NCBI RefSeq assembly: GCF_000986865.1
Contig: NZ_LAVS01000096.1
Coordinates: 124,001 to 188,000, forward strand
Reading direction: 5' to 3'
DNA: 64,000 bases
Origin: Rheinheimera mesophila
Lineage (GTDB): Bacteria; Pseudomonadota; Gammaproteobacteria; Enterobacterales; Alteromonadaceae
A program made the translations under genes and the position numbers. Positions within the stretch are counted from its first letter, which is position 1. Each line of letters starts with the position of its first letter. The notes under the pieces were generated by a model. It was not told where the DNA came from. It saw only the letters and a list, made by a program, of their open reading frames with translations, and did no database searches. Below, in pieces: positions 34,264-43,684 of this stretch.

Positions 34264-36003
34264 ATGACAAGCCAAAACACCCAACCAGAACTGCTGTCTG
34301 GTGGAGCCATGCTGATCCGCGCCTTAGCTGACGAAGGCGTAGAGTATGTCTATGGTTACCCCGGCGGTGCCGTGTTACACATTTACGATGCCATGTTTCA
34401 ACAGCATCAGGTGAAACACGTGCTGGTCCGCCATGAGCAAGCCGCGACCCATATGGCGGACGCCTACGCAAGAGCAAGCGGCAAAGCTGGTGTAGTGCTC
34501 GTCACATCCGGCCCTGGCGCAACGAATGCGGTGACCGGCATAGCCACTGCTTATATGGATTCTATTCCTATGGTGGTGATCTGTGGTCAGGTGATGAGCC
34601 ATCTGATTGGCGACGACGCCTTTCAGGAAACCGATATGCTGGGCATTTCCCGCCCTATTGTGAAACACAATATGTCGGTGCGCCGCCCGGAAGATATTCC
34701 GTATTTAGTGAAAAAAGCTTTTTATATAGCGCAAAGTGGCCGCCCCGGTCCTGTGGTATTGGATATTCCCAAGGATATGACGATTCCGTCACAGAAATTC
34801 CCTTATGAGTATCCAAAAGAGATCAAGCTGCGCTCTTACAATCCGAACGCTAAAGGCCATCCGGGTCAGATTAAAAAAGCTCTGACGACCTTGTTAGCCG
34901 CCAAACGCCCTGTGCTGTATTCAGGCGGTGGCGTAATTTTAGGTCAGGCTTCAGACGAGCTGACCACTTTGGCGCGCAAGCTGAATCTGCCTGTCACCAA
35001 TACCTTAATGGGCTTGGGTGCTTATCCTGCTTCCGACCCACAGTTTATTGGTATGCTGGGCATGCACGGCAGTTATGAAGCCAATCAGGCCATGCATAAC
35101 GCTGATGTGATTTTTGCCGTAGGGGCGCGTTTTGACGATCGCGTCACCAACGCCACCAAAAAATTCTGCCCCAATGCCACCATTATTCACATCGATATTG
35201 ACCCGGCCAGCATCTCCAAAACCATCAATGCGCATATTCCTATTGTAGGTTTAGTCAAACCTGTGTTGCAGGAGATGCTGCAGCAACTGGAGAAAAACCA
35301 GGGCCAGTTGGATCAACAGGCGTTGGGCCAGTGGTGGCAGCAAATCCAGCAATGGCGTGAAGTGCATGGTGGCCGCTACGACCACAACCCATCGCTATTA
35401 AAACCCCAGGCGGTGATTGAAGCTGTGCACCGGCATACCAAAGGCGATGCTTATGTCACGTCCGACGTAGGTCAGCACCAGATGTTTGCCGCTCAGTATT
35501 ATAAGTTTGATAAACCCAACCGCTGGATCAACTCAGGTGGCCTTGGCACCATGGGGTTTGGTTTGCCGGCCGCTATGGGTGTCAAGCTGCATTACCCGGA
35601 CGCTGAAGTAGTTTGTGTGACAGGCGAAGGTTCTATTCAGATGAATATTCAGGAGCTGTCAACCTGCAAACAATATGGCCTTGGGGTGAAAATCATCAAC
35701 CTGAATAACGGCTATTTGGGTATGGTGAAACAGTGGCAGGACATGAACTACGACAGCCGCTATTCCAGCTCTTATATGGATTCTTTGCCTGACTTTGTAA
35801 AGTTAGCCGAAGCTTATGGCCATGTCGGTATTCGGGTCACTAAAGCCGAAGAGTTAGAACCAGCCCTAGAGCGCGCTTTTGCCTTAAAAGACAAACTGGT
35901 GTTTTTAGATATTCATGTCGACCCGACCGAGCATGTGTATCCAATGCAAATACCGGGCGGTGCGATGAATGAAATGTTTTTAAGCAAAACGGAGCGGACT
36001 TAA
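34264..36003 (+). CDS. ilvI: acetolactate synthase, large (catalytic) subunit
   Basis: 579-residue thiamine-diphosphate enzyme that condenses pyruvate to acetolactate (or with 2-oxobutyrate) in branched-chain amino-acid synthesis. Three domains are intact: N-terminal TPP-binding with [15 protein letters not shown] and the catalytic-Glu segment [16 protein letters not shown], the central FAD/DHON domain, and the C-terminal TPP domain with [17 protein letters not shown] and [12 protein letters not shown]. The start is taken at 34264 ([10 protein letters not shown]); an in-frame ATG at 34210 would run into the leader hairpin. The regulatory subunit follows after one base. Named by the ilvI-ilvH arrangement. 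Confidence 0.95.
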   Translation: MTSQNTQPELLSGGAMLIRALADEGVEYVYGYPGGAVLHIYDAMFQQHQVKHVLVRHEQAATHMADAYARASGKAGVVLVTSGPGATNAVTGIATAYMDSIPMVVICGQVMSHLIGDDAFQETDMLGISRPIVKHNMSVRRPEDIPYLVKKAFYIAQSGRPGPVVLDIPKDMTIPSQKFPYEYPKEIKLRSYNPNAKGHPGQIKKALTTLLAAKRPVLYSGGGVILGQASDELTTLARKLNLPVTNTLMGLGAYPASDPQFIGMLGMHGSYEANQAMHNADVIFAVGARFDDRVTNATKKFCPNATIIHIDIDPASISKTINAHIPIVGLVKPVLQEMLQQLEKNQGQLDQQALGQWWQQIQQWREVHGGRYDHNPSLLKPQAVIEAVHRHTKGDAYVTSDVGQHQMFAAQYYKFDKPNRWINSGGLGTMGFGLPAAMGVKLHYPDAEVVCVTGEGSIQMNIQELSTCKQYGLGVKIINLNNGYLGMVKQWQDMNYDSRYSSSYMDSLPDFVKLAEAYGHVGIRVTKAEELEPALERAFALKDKLVFLDIHVDPTEHVYPMQIPGGAMNEMFLSKTERT

Positions 36004-36004
36004 G

Positions 36005-36496
36005 ATGCGGCATATTTTATCTGTATTGCTGGAAAACGAGTCCGGCGCTTTAGCCCGTGTAGTCGGCTTGTTTGCCCAGCGTGGTTATAACATTGACTCA
36101 CTGACAGTAGCAGCCACAGAAGACCCCACTATTTCGCGCCTGACGCTGGTGACCCGGGGTGATGATCAGGTCATCGAACAAATCACCAAGCAACTGCATA
36201 AACTGATTGAAGTGGTGAAACTGGCGGATTTAAGTGAATCGGCTCATATCGAACGTGAACTGATGATGGTCAAAGTGAAAACCACAGCCGAACAGCGCGA
36301 AGAAGTCAAACGCTGCGCCGACATCTTCCGTGGCCAAATCATTGATATCACTGCCAATACTTACACTATTCAGGTGGTTGGTACTTCGGAAAAACTCGAG
36401 GCTTTTATTGAAGCCTTAAGCGGCACCCAAATACTGGAAACAGTCAGAAGTGGTGTATCGGGGATTTCCCGTGGTGAACGTACTTTAAGTTTGTAA
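36005..36496 (+). CDS. ilvH: acetolactate synthase, small (regulatory) subunit
   Basis: 163-residue ACT-domain subunit that gives the synthase full activity and valine feedback inhibition. The ACT motif HILSVLLENESGALARVVGLF opens the protein and the YNIDSLTV and ARGDD-like blocks follow; the C-terminal half carries the IVDI-type second ACT-like domain. It starts one base after the ilvI stop and is the last gene of the operon, with a strong terminator 9 bases after its stop. Confidence 0.95.
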   Translation: MRHILSVLLENESGALARVVGLFAQRGYNIDSLTVAATEDPTISRLTLVTRGDDQVIEQITKQLHKLIEVVKLADLSESAHIERELMMVKVKTTAEQREEVKRCADIFRGQIIDITANTYTIQVVGTSEKLEAFIEALSGTQILETVRSGVSGISRGERTLSL

Positions 36497-36504
36497 ACAC
36501 CGAA

Positions 36505-36538
36505 AAAAGACAAGACGAATTAAACCGTCTTGTCTTTT
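36505..36538. terminator. bidirectional Rho-independent terminator after ilvIH
   Basis: AAAAGACAAGACG (36505-36517) pairs perfectly with CGTCTTGTCTTTT (36526-36538) over 13 bp around an 8-base loop, with A and T runs on both sides, so it can act on ilvIH and on the convergent TPR-methyltransferase gene. A second hairpin (CCTGTGCC/GGCACAGG, 36542-36562) follows at once. Confidence 0.85.
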
Positions 36539-36600
36539 GCTCCTGTGCCACCAGGGCACAGGCTGTACTTCAGTGCTGTCTTGGATCCGAACCTCTGTGG

Positions 36601-37899
36601 TCAGACTATTTTTTGCTGTAATTGAATCGCAACCTCTCTGCTGAGCAAAGAGGCGGCAATCAGTTTGTAATTCCAACCTGACTCCAGAATAAACTCTTCA
36701 AACGCTTTCAGTTCGTGCTGCTCAAAACCCGGAAAACCGAGGAAGTCATCAAATACAATCACAGTACCTTCAACAAATCTGTCGGCTAATTGTTCCAGCA
36801 CAGTGCGGGTGGAGCTGTATAAGTCACAATCAATATGCAACAAACTCAGCTTATCCTGATGCGTCGCCAGGAACGCAGGTAAGCTGTGTTCAAACCAGCC
36901 TTTGTGTAGCCTGACATTGTCTGCCACTTCAGGTAAACGCCCACCGGTCGAATAACTACCTTTTTGCTCGCCGGCTTTCCAATCCTCCGGCAATCCTTCA
37001 AAACTGTCAAAGCCGTGCACTAAACGGCGGGTTGCTTTTGCCAGTAAATTCACAGAGCGACCAAAAAACACTCCGGCTTCCAGCCACAAACCTTCAGCAG
37101 GCGCAACTTCAACCGCCGCCTGCAACACCTGAGTTGGCACACCAACCCAATGGATGTCCTGCTCATGCTGCATTAACCAATTCAGACTTTGCTTTTGTAC
37201 CGCGGGTAACACACCAGCTTTATTCAATTGATTTTGCTTGATATTCACTAAGGCTTCCGCCAGATGTGCCAAGCCCTGATGGTCCGGGTAGAGTTTTCTC
37301 CAGTTCTGTGCCGATTCCAGCGTAGCCGCAATACCTTTTTGTTTTAACTGCAGATGCAGCTGTAACAAGGCCGCTTCTCCGGAGTGTTTAGTGCTTTCGA
37401 TTAAAACCGTCAGATGATTCTGCGCTTCGGCTAACAAATCCAGACTCATCAAAGCCCGCACCAGAGGTAAAACATAGTGCTCGTTGTCAGTTTGCTGCTG
37501 TACCGAGGCCTGAAAGGCTGCCAGGCTATCCTGATAAAACCCCAGTCGCCAGCAGACTTTGGCATAACTTTGCTGAATTTCGGGCTGACTGGACTGTTGC
37601 GCCATACGTTTTAATTCGGGGTAGGCCAACTGGTCCTGTCCGGTCAACTGATAAAAGTTGGCCAAGGCAAATTGATAGTAGGCTTGATCAGGCTTTAAGC
37701 TCAGCGCATTTTTCAGACAACCTTCGGCATCATTCCAACGGCGCACTAAAAATGCGATATCAGACAACAACAACCAGGCCTCCGCCAGTTGACTGTTCTC
37801 CCGCAACAGGGAGCGGCATAACTGCTCCGCTTCGACCAACTGCTGCTGACGTATTAATTGAGCTATTTGCTGCAACCGCAGCGACACAGATTCAGACAC
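36601..37899 (-). CDS. TPR protein fused to a TylF-like methyltransferase domain
   Basis: 432 residues. About residues 1-200 are helical tetratricopeptide-like repeats (AEAWLLLSDIAFLVRRWNDA and similar). About 225-430 match the TylF/macrocin O-methyltransferase fold: WLEAGVFFGRSVNLLA, VHGFDSFEGLPEDW and LLHIDCDLYSSTRTVLEQL with the metal-binding Asp pair, then FDDFLGFPGFEQHELKAF. It probably methylates a sugar hydroxyl on a glycan or glycoconjugate, with the TPR part binding a partner. The start is GTG at 37899. It stands alone. Confidence 0.83.
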   Translation of the reverse strand: MSESVSLRLQQIAQLIRQQQLVEAEQLCRSLLRENSQLAEAWLLLSDIAFLVRRWNDAEGCLKNALSLKPDQAYYQFALANFYQLTGQDQLAYPELKRMAQQSSQPEIQQSYAKVCWRLGFYQDSLAAFQASVQQQTDNEHYVLPLVRALMSLDLLAEAQNHLTVLIESTKHSGEAALLQLHLQLKQKGIAATLESAQNWRKLYPDHQGLAHLAEALVNIKQNQLNKAGVLPAVQKQSLNWLMQHEQDIHWVGVPTQVLQAAVEVAPAEGLWLEAGVFFGRSVNLLAKATRRLVHGFDSFEGLPEDWKAGEQKGSYSTGGRLPEVADNVRLHKGWFEHSLPAFLATHQDKLSLLHIDCDLYSSTRTVLEQLADRFVEGTVIVFDDFLGFPGFEQHELKAFEEFILESGWNYKLIAASLLSREVAIQLQQKIV

Positions 37900-37923
37900 T
37901 ACTCGATACTCTCTATCTGGATA

Positions 37924-39204
37924 TTAATGTGGAGTACTGGCACACAAGGGTGACTCAGTTCGTTGTTTGTTTTTCATATGCCGGCCATACACCAGTTCAA
38001 ACAAAGGGGTAGCCATTAAGGTAGTGACTATCGCCATAACCACCATAATAGAGAATAACGCGGGTTCTATCACACCAAATTTCAGCGCTATGTTGATAAT
38101 AATCAGCTCCATCAGGCCACGGGCGTTCATTAAAGCGCCCACAGCCATAGCGGTTCTGTTATCACTGCCGGTCAGGCGGGCCGCGGCCCAGCAGGCAATA
38201 CCTTTGGCAAATACTGAAGCCGCCAGAATCACCAGAGCTATCGACATCAGGTCCCAATCGGCCAGAATCGTCAGTTGGGTTTTTAAACCTGAATAGGTAA
38301 AAAACATCGGCAACAACACAAAAATAGTGATTTTCTCCAGACGTTTACGCAGGTGTTCCACTATGGCGCCCCGCGGCATAGCTATGCCTAAAATAAAACC
38401 ACCAAAAACTGCGTGTAAACCCACCCACTCCATTGAATAAGCCGACAAAGCAAACAGTAGCAGCAGGAACGCAAACTGACCCCAGCTCATTTCGCCTTTG
38501 GTTTCAATCCGATCGGCCAGAGGCTGCAACCAGCCTGTGACTTTAGTAAACATCAAGGTCGCGTAAGCCACACCACCTACGACAGCTTTCACCGCCAGCA
38601 AAGCTCCACCACCAAAACTGGCCAACACCACCGCCATCACAGTCCAGGCCGCCGCGTCATCAATAGCACCAGCCGCCAAAGCCAGAGCACCTAACGAAGT
38701 ACCAGACAAACCCCGTTCATAAATAATACGGGCCAGCATAGGAAAGGCGGTAATAGCTATGGCCGCGCCTAAAAACAAGGCAGCATTGCCATAAGAAATA
38801 TTGGCCGCAAACAAGCCCGGTATATCCAGCAACCATACACACAACAAGGCCGCTACGGTAAAAGGCACCAGCATACCGGCCAAAGATACAGCAATAGCGC
38901 TGCGGGCTTGCTGTTTAAACAAACTGGTATTGAACTCCAGTCCGACTAAAAACATATACAAGCCTACCCCGACCTGAGCACCAAAATACAACACAGGCAT
39001 AGTGTCAGCCGGGAAGATTTGTTGCTGAATATCAGGCCAGAACAGACCAAATAACGAAGGGCCCAACACCACACCGGCAATCATCTCGCCCACCACTTTC
39101 GGCTGGCCAATAAAACGCGCCAGATAACCAAAAAGTTGTGCTGCGACCAGAATAACGGCCAGTTGCAGCACAAAGGTGACCACAAATTCTAATGAATTCA
39201 TCAT
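37924..39204 (-). CDS. CPA2-family cation:proton antiporter (KefB/NapA type)
   Basis: 426-residue inner-membrane protein with about 12-13 helices. Motifs are GVGLYMFLVGLEFNTSLF, the ion-site DD in AAGAIDDAAAWTVMA (about residue 160) and GGFILGIAMPRG. There is no C-terminal TrkA-N (RCK) domain, so it is the short form. It should exchange Na+ or K+ for protons and support pH or salt homeostasis; the ion is not resolved by sequence. It lies 24 bp before the TPR-methyltransferase gene start on the same strand. Confidence 0.9.
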   Translation of the reverse strand: MMNSLEFVVTFVLQLAVILVAAQLFGYLARFIGQPKVVGEMIAGVVLGPSLFGLFWPDIQQQIFPADTMPVLYFGAQVGVGLYMFLVGLEFNTSLFKQQARSAIAVSLAGMLVPFTVAALLCVWLLDIPGLFAANISYGNAALFLGAAIAITAFPMLARIIYERGLSGTSLGALALAAGAIDDAAAWTVMAVVLASFGGGALLAVKAVVGGVAYATLMFTKVTGWLQPLADRIETKGEMSWGQFAFLLLLFALSAYSMEWVGLHAVFGGFILGIAMPRGAIVEHLRKRLEKITIFVLLPMFFTYSGLKTQLTILADWDLMSIALVILAASVFAKGIACWAAARLTGSDNRTAMAVGALMNARGLMELIIINIALKFGVIEPALFSIMVVMAIVTTLMATPLFELVYGRHMKNKQRTESPLCASTPH

Positions 39205-39379
39205 TTCTACTTCTATAGTTGTTGATGTATAGGTTGCTGTTTTATCGAGGGAAAAGGTTGTGTTCTGCTACCTTGCTGCCAGTTTAAACCGGTCTCTGAA
39301 TTTGAGACTACAGAGCGGCTTAAACCAGCGCAAGCAAATTTATCTATGCTGAAATTAAACGAATGATTATAGAAAGGTT

Positions 39380-40624
39380 TTATTTCGTCAGGTACCACCA
39401 GATAAACAGCAACGCAAAACCAAATAAGTAAATCAGTCCCAGCCAGGATAACAAGCGGATCCAGGGCTGCATCAGATGCTTTTGCTGGCCCCGCATCAGG
39501 CGGTAATTCAGCCAGGCAAACACAGGGGTAGTAACAAAAGCCAGGCTCATGGCAAAGGTCAGCATAGGGCCAAGTGCTGATTTAAAAAACAAAATCACCG
39601 CCATACCCGACGCAGCCTGCGCCAACAACCAAAGGTTGTAGCTGTTTTTTCGTTCAGTGTTTTGCCAGCCCAAAAGTTGAAAAGACTCATTGATGGTACG
39701 GGCATACCCGTCCAGCACAGTCAGCGTGGTGCCAAACATACAAAGAAAGGCCACTAAAGCCACCAACAGCTTTGACCAGTCGCCTATAGTGCTGGCGTAC
39801 ATAGCTACAAACTGGTGGGTATAAGCAGCACCGGCTAATTCTACTTTCTGATCCGAGCCATATTGCACCAAAGCGCCTAGCGCCAGAAACACCAAAGCCA
39901 GCACTGTGGTACTCCAGTAGCCTAAGTTAAAGTCAAACAAACCATCTTGTTTATTGACCGGAGTATGCTGCTGTTTGGCTTTGAGCCACAAGGAGTTAAT
40001 AGCGGAAATTTCAATAGGAGCCGGCATCCAGCCCATCAGCGCCACTAAAAAGCCTAAATAGATTAATTGCCAGGGCGAAGGGCCAACAAAATCCGGCGCA
40101 GCAGTGGGGCCTTTGTTAAAGGCGATCACAGCCGCAGCTACTGTGGTGATGGTTAACAGCACCATCACCCATTTGGAAACGCTATCAAGTAACTTGTATT
40201 GGCCCGCCAATAAAATCAGCAAACACACAGCCAGCAAGATCAGGCAAAGCACAGTCAGGGATAACTGCACCGGCATAAAAAACTGCAGCAAACTGGCTGT
40301 CAGCAGCAACACACCTGCGGTATTGACTACTGCCGCTATTAAATTCAGCCAGACAAAACTGAATAAATAACCCCGGCCTTGTTTTTGATAGCCCTCCAGC
40401 AAGGTTTCACCACTTTGCAGGCTGTATTCCACGCCAAAACGGAAAAAGGGGTACTTCAATACATTAACCAGCACAATCAGTACGGCCAGTTGCCAGCCAA
40501 ACAAAGCACCAGCCTGAGTCGAAGCCACTATATGTGAACCACCAATAGCAGCGGTTGCCAATAAAATGCCTGGGCCCAAAGCTTTTAGCTTGCTGTGCCA
40601 GTTTGATGAATATCCCTGTTGCAT
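39380..40624 (-). CDS. divergent Nramp-family transporter
   Basis: 414-residue inner-membrane protein with about 11 helices, matching the Nramp fold in its opening GPGILLATAAIGGSHIVAS and in FFRFGVEYSLQSGETLLEGY. Classical Nramps have a DPGN motif in helix 1 and MPxH in helix 6 to hold Mn2+ or Fe2+. Here helix 1 has AIGGSHIV and helix 6 has WMPAPIEIS, so the usual metal ligands Asp and Asn are missing. This group may carry Mg2+ or another substrate. Annotation tools would call it a divalent metal transporter; the substrate is open. Confidence 0.82.
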   Translation of the reverse strand: MQQGYSSNWHSKLKALGPGILLATAAIGGSHIVASTQAGALFGWQLAVLIVLVNVLKYPFFRFGVEYSLQSGETLLEGYQKQGRGYLFSFVWLNLIAAVVNTAGVLLLTASLLQFFMPVQLSLTVLCLILLAVCLLILLAGQYKLLDSVSKWVMVLLTITTVAAAVIAFNKGPTAAPDFVGPSPWQLIYLGFLVALMGWMPAPIEISAINSLWLKAKQQHTPVNKQDGLFDFNLGYWSTTVLALVFLALGALVQYGSDQKVELAGAAYTHQFVAMYASTIGDWSKLLVALVAFLCMFGTTLTVLDGYARTINESFQLLGWQNTERKNSYNLWLLAQAASGMAVILFFKSALGPMLTFAMSLAFVTTPVFAWLNYRLMRGQQKHLMQPWIRLLSWLGLIYLFGFALLFIWWYLTK

Positions 40625-40834
40625 AAGTTTTTGTTTTAATGTTTAAAAAGCCGTGGCCCAGCTTAGCCAAAGCCATAGCGGAACACCATCAGGCCAGTGC
40701 AAAAACTTCAGAGGTCGGTCCTTCGGCTTGCCGCTTGGCCTGAGCTCTGGCATGCTGCGCCCCATTCGCCCTTAGCCGCTGAAGCGGAAGCTTCAAGTAC
40801 TAAGAGTAAAAACCTAAATGAGGCAGAGGACACC

Positions 40835-41098
40835 ATGAGCGAAGAACATTTAGAAACACAGGAACTCTTGTTTGAAGTGCTGGAAAACCAGCTAGCTGAT
40901 AATAATCCAAAACAAGTCAAAGAAACGCTAATGCGGTTATGTATGACAGGCCACAGCAGAGAAGATGCGCTGGAGCTGATGGCATGCGCTTTAGCACCAG
41001 AGATGGAAGCGGTGATCGAGCGTAACGAAAGCTTTAATCTGCCGCGCTATATCGAACATCTGGCGTTATTGCCGGACATGCCTTGGGTGACGGAATAG
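40835..41098 (+). CDS. conserved small acidic protein
   Basis: 87-residue acidic, mostly helical protein (SEEHLETQELLFEVLENQLA at the start; RLCMTGHSREDALELMACAL later). The start at 40835 has a clear GCAGAGGA ribosome binding site; an in-frame ATG at 40697 would add 46 low-complexity residues. Such small proteins occur as uncharacterised hypotheticals in related bacteria. I do not recognise a function. The 125-bp tandem repeat starts 45 bp after its stop. Confidence 0.7.
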   Translation: MSEEHLETQELLFEVLENQLADNNPKQVKETLMRLCMTGHSREDALELMACALAPEMEAVIERNESFNLPRYIEHLALLPDMPWVTE

Positions 41099-41143
41099 TC
41101 TGACAGGCATCTATCTGATGTTGGACGGGCGGGGATAAACCCG

Positions 41144-41423
41144 CGCCGCTGCGGCATCAAGGACGCAGGATAAAATCCAAAGGCATTGGTGTTGTAGCAA
41201 GGCGACAAAGGAATGAATCCCCATGAGCATAGATTACCTATGCGATTGGGGTGAATGACTGCAGTCAACGCCGCTGCGGCATCAAGGACACAGGATAAAA
41301 TCCAAAGGCATTGGTGTTGTAGCAAGGCGACAAAGGAATGAATCCCCATGAGCATAGATTACCTATGCGATTGGGGTGAATGACTGCAGTCAACGCCGCT
41401 ACGGCACCAATGACGACGGATTT
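41144..41423. repeat. tandem 125-bp repeat, two full copies plus partial third
   Basis: Copies start at 41144, 41269 and 41394 with a spacing of exactly 125 bp; the first two are nearly identical (differing at one base, GACGCAGG/GACACAGG) and the third breaks off near 41423. Each full unit has a nested hairpin: CCCCA...TGGGG enclosing GCATAG...CTATGC, and ends near GAATGACTGCAGTCAA. The unit resembles an interspersed intergenic repeat family I associate with Rheinheimera-type genomes. It fills most of the 325-bp gap between 41098 and 41424. The function is unknown. Confidence 0.9.
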
Positions 41424-41990
41424 TCAGAAATAGATAATCATCTCGGCGGCCTCACATCGACAATCAAAACCACAACGCACACATTCATAGCCGTTATGAC
41501 TGTCTTGCCGCCATTTATCCGGATGAATTTTCACCAGTTGCCCGCCTTGTTTAGTGAAGTATTTGACCGCCGCATTGCCCGGGCTTTGCCGCCACAAATG
41601 CGCCACTCCGGCTTTGGCGCCTTGCTGTTTCAATGCAGCTATAGAGCGGCTCATCAGTTCACCACCTATGCCGTGTCCCTGCCAGAGTGGCGCTATGGTA
41701 TTGCACTTAAAGTAGCTGGTTTCAGCCACAGTGGTTTGCCAGAGTTCAGTGCTGCACCACTGATCAGGTTGCCATTGCCCGGCAGCCCAACATAGACGAA
41801 AACCTACCAGTTGCTGGTCGGCGTAAGCGACAAAACTGGCATCTATGCCTTGTTTAATACTTAACTGATGGTAATAAGCCAGCGACTGAGCGTCCAGATA
41901 ACCCTCACCATGCACCCGATTGGCTAATTGCAACAGGGCAGCATAATCCTGCAACTGCAACTGGCGGTACTGAATAGCACTGGAAAACAT
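41424..41990 (-). CDS. GNAT-family N-acetyltransferase with Cys-rich tail
   Basis: 188-residue acetyltransferase. The core carries the acetyl-CoA motif APLWQGHGIGGELMSRSIA (about residue 110) and the following LKQQGAKAGVAHLW strand. The C-terminus is unusual: ECVRCGFDCRCEAAE has Cys residues in a CxxC...CxC arrangement that could bind zinc or an Fe-S centre. I start it at 41990 (MFSSAIQYRQ); an ATG at 42047 would reach toward the divergent gene. It is divergent from the FAD oxidoreductase at 42069. Substrate unknown. Confidence 0.82.
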   Translation of the reverse strand: MFSSAIQYRQLQLQDYAALLQLANRVHGEGYLDAQSLAYYHQLSIKQGIDASFVAYADQQLVGFRLCWAAGQWQPDQWCSTELWQTTVAETSYFKCNTIAPLWQGHGIGGELMSRSIAALKQQGAKAGVAHLWRQSPGNAAVKYFTKQGGQLVKIHPDKWRQDSHNGYECVRCGFDCRCEAAEMIIYF

Positions 41991-42068
41991 AAAACACTCT
42001 TGGTTTTTTCTGTGGTTCTTGCCATGATCGCGAAAATGCTCATCCAATACAACAAAAAGGAAAAACGG

Positions 42069-43409
42069 ATGTACGACCCGCTGTTAGACCCCCATCCAGG
42101 CCAGGGCCAGCCGTTGCCAAACAGCTATTGGGCCGATCATTCAGGTACTGCTCCTCTGGACGATGGCCAGTTGCAACAGGATCTGACAGTGGATGTCGCC
42201 ATTATTGGCGCAGGTTATACCGGCTTGTCCTGTGCTTATCATCTGGCGACAGAACATGGTGTCAAAGCTGTGGTGTTGGAAGCCAACCAAACCGCCTGGG
42301 GTTGCAGCGGCCGTAATGCCGGTTTTGTACTGAAATCCTCTGGCCGCAAACCTTATTCAGTGATGCGTTCGCAGTATGGCGAAGCCGCTATGCATGGCAT
42401 TTATAACGAATTTTGTGCTGGCCTTGAAACCGTCAAAGCTTTGATTGCCACCGGCATAGACTGCGACCAGCAGGACGCAGGTTATCTGCGCATGGCGCAT
42501 AAGCCATCTATGATTAAAACCCTGCAACAACAAGCCAGCTTGTTGCAAAAGGAATTTGGTTATCAGGTGGAGTTGTTCAACCGGGATGAACTGCACCAGA
42601 AATTTGTCGCCGACCAGCATGCCTATGCCGCCTTGCGTTTTTACGATGGTTTTGGTGTCAACCCGCTGAAACTGGCCTGGGGTTATCAGCAACGGGCACG
42701 ACAAGCCGGAGCTAAAATTTATAGTGCAAGCCCTGTTACGCAATGGCAACAAGACGGGGAACATCAGCTTTTGATCACACCCCAAGCTCTAGTGCGGGCC
42801 AAAAAAGTAGTGATTGCCAGCAATGGTTATACCCCGAAGTTGCTGCACAGCGGTGTGCAAGAGCGCACTTTGCCTGTGTTATCACAAATTATTGTTACCG
42901 AACCTTTGTCTGACGCTCAGTTAGCCGCCTGCAACTTTTTAACTTCGCAGGTGATTATGGATACCAGAGCACTGAAGTACTATTACCGTAAATTACCGGA
43001 CAACAGAATTTTGTTTGGCGGCCGTGGTGCTATTACCGGCAAAGGGGCTGACGATCCTTATTTCGCCAGGCGTTTGCTGGACGTGCTGAAACTCAGCTTT
43101 CCGGCTTTGCAGCAACTGCGTTATGACTACAGTTGGTCAGGCTGGATTTGTATGACGCTGGACGATATTCCGCATCTGGCGCAAGCCGATGACAAAGGCC
43201 AAGTGCTGTATAGCATGGGTTATTGTGGCAGCGGCTTGACCTTTTCGGTGCAAGCGGGCAAACGGCTGGCTGAACGCTTAATGGGGCTGCCTTTACCGCA
43301 GATCCCACTGTACCAAACTGCCTTGCCAAAGTTCCCACTACCGGCGTTGCGGCGTTTAGGCCAATGGGGCTATTTTCATTATGGCATGGTGAAAGATCGC
43401 TGGTTTTGA
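42069..43409 (+). CDS. FAD-dependent amino-group oxidoreductase (PuuB-like)
   Basis: 446-residue enzyme of the DAO/glycine oxidase family. The FAD fold VAIIGAGYTGLSCAYHLATEH starts at about residue 38, with the following SGRNAGFVLKSSG and the C-terminal RILFGGRGAITGKG and SWSGWICMTLDDIPHL. The layout matches gamma-glutamylputrescine oxidase and related enzymes. An AAAAGGAAAAACGG ribosome binding site precedes the ATG. The acetyltransferase runs divergently 78 bp away. It probably oxidises a secondary amine or amino acid; linkage to putrescine breakdown is inference. Confidence 0.86.
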   Translation: MYDPLLDPHPGQGQPLPNSYWADHSGTAPLDDGQLQQDLTVDVAIIGAGYTGLSCAYHLATEHGVKAVVLEANQTAWGCSGRNAGFVLKSSGRKPYSVMRSQYGEAAMHGIYNEFCAGLETVKALIATGIDCDQQDAGYLRMAHKPSMIKTLQQQASLLQKEFGYQVELFNRDELHQKFVADQHAYAALRFYDGFGVNPLKLAWGYQQRARQAGAKIYSASPVTQWQQDGEHQLLITPQALVRAKKVVIASNGYTPKLLHSGVQERTLPVLSQIIVTEPLSDAQLAACNFLTSQVIMDTRALKYYYRKLPDNRILFGGRGAITGKGADDPYFARRLLDVLKLSFPALQQLRYDYSWSGWICMTLDDIPHLAQADDKGQVLYSMGYCGSGLTFSVQAGKRLAERLMGLPLPQIPLYQTALPKFPLPALRRLGQWGYFHYGMVKDRWF

Positions 43410-43492
43410 TCTCACGCCATCAAGTGGTTGGGGGAATTCAGCAGACTAAGGTAAACTAGCCGCCATAGACCGACGGACAGAGATAACAGAGT

Positions 43493-43684
43493 ATGAGTTC
43501 AAGCAAAGCGTTAAAAAAGAAAATCAGTAAAAGAGCCAAACAAAAGAAAAATATTCTGGTGAAAAACTCAATCCGACTGAAGCAAAAAGCGGAAGAAGCT
43601 CAGGCTGCGCTGACAGCATCTACAACTGAGGCTCCTGAAGCTGCTGATTCACTTCCGAAAAATACTTCAGCTGTAGCTGAGTAA
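43493..43684 (+). CDS. small highly basic protein
   Basis: 63 residues, strongly basic in the first half (KKKISKRAKQKKN, about residues 8-20) and acidic-to-neutral after about residue 35. It overlaps the convergent solute-binding gene by 65 bp. Similar Lys-rich mini-proteins occur as DUF2986-like hypotheticals, but the match is not certain. The ribosome binding site (CAGAG) is moderate. It may be real; nucleic-acid binding would fit the composition. Confidence 0.45.
   Translation: MSSSKALKKKISKRAKQKKNILVKNSIRLKQKAEEAQAALTASTTEAPEAADSLPKNTSAVAE

Noticed and set aside
41047-41355. Minus-strand ORF of 102 codons over the tandem repeat
   Set aside because: Its repeated sequence only reflects the 125-bp DNA repeat read in one frame.
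41144-41423. CRISPR array
   Set aside because: Unit length of 125 bp with no unique spacers and only two and a fraction copies does not fit CRISPR.
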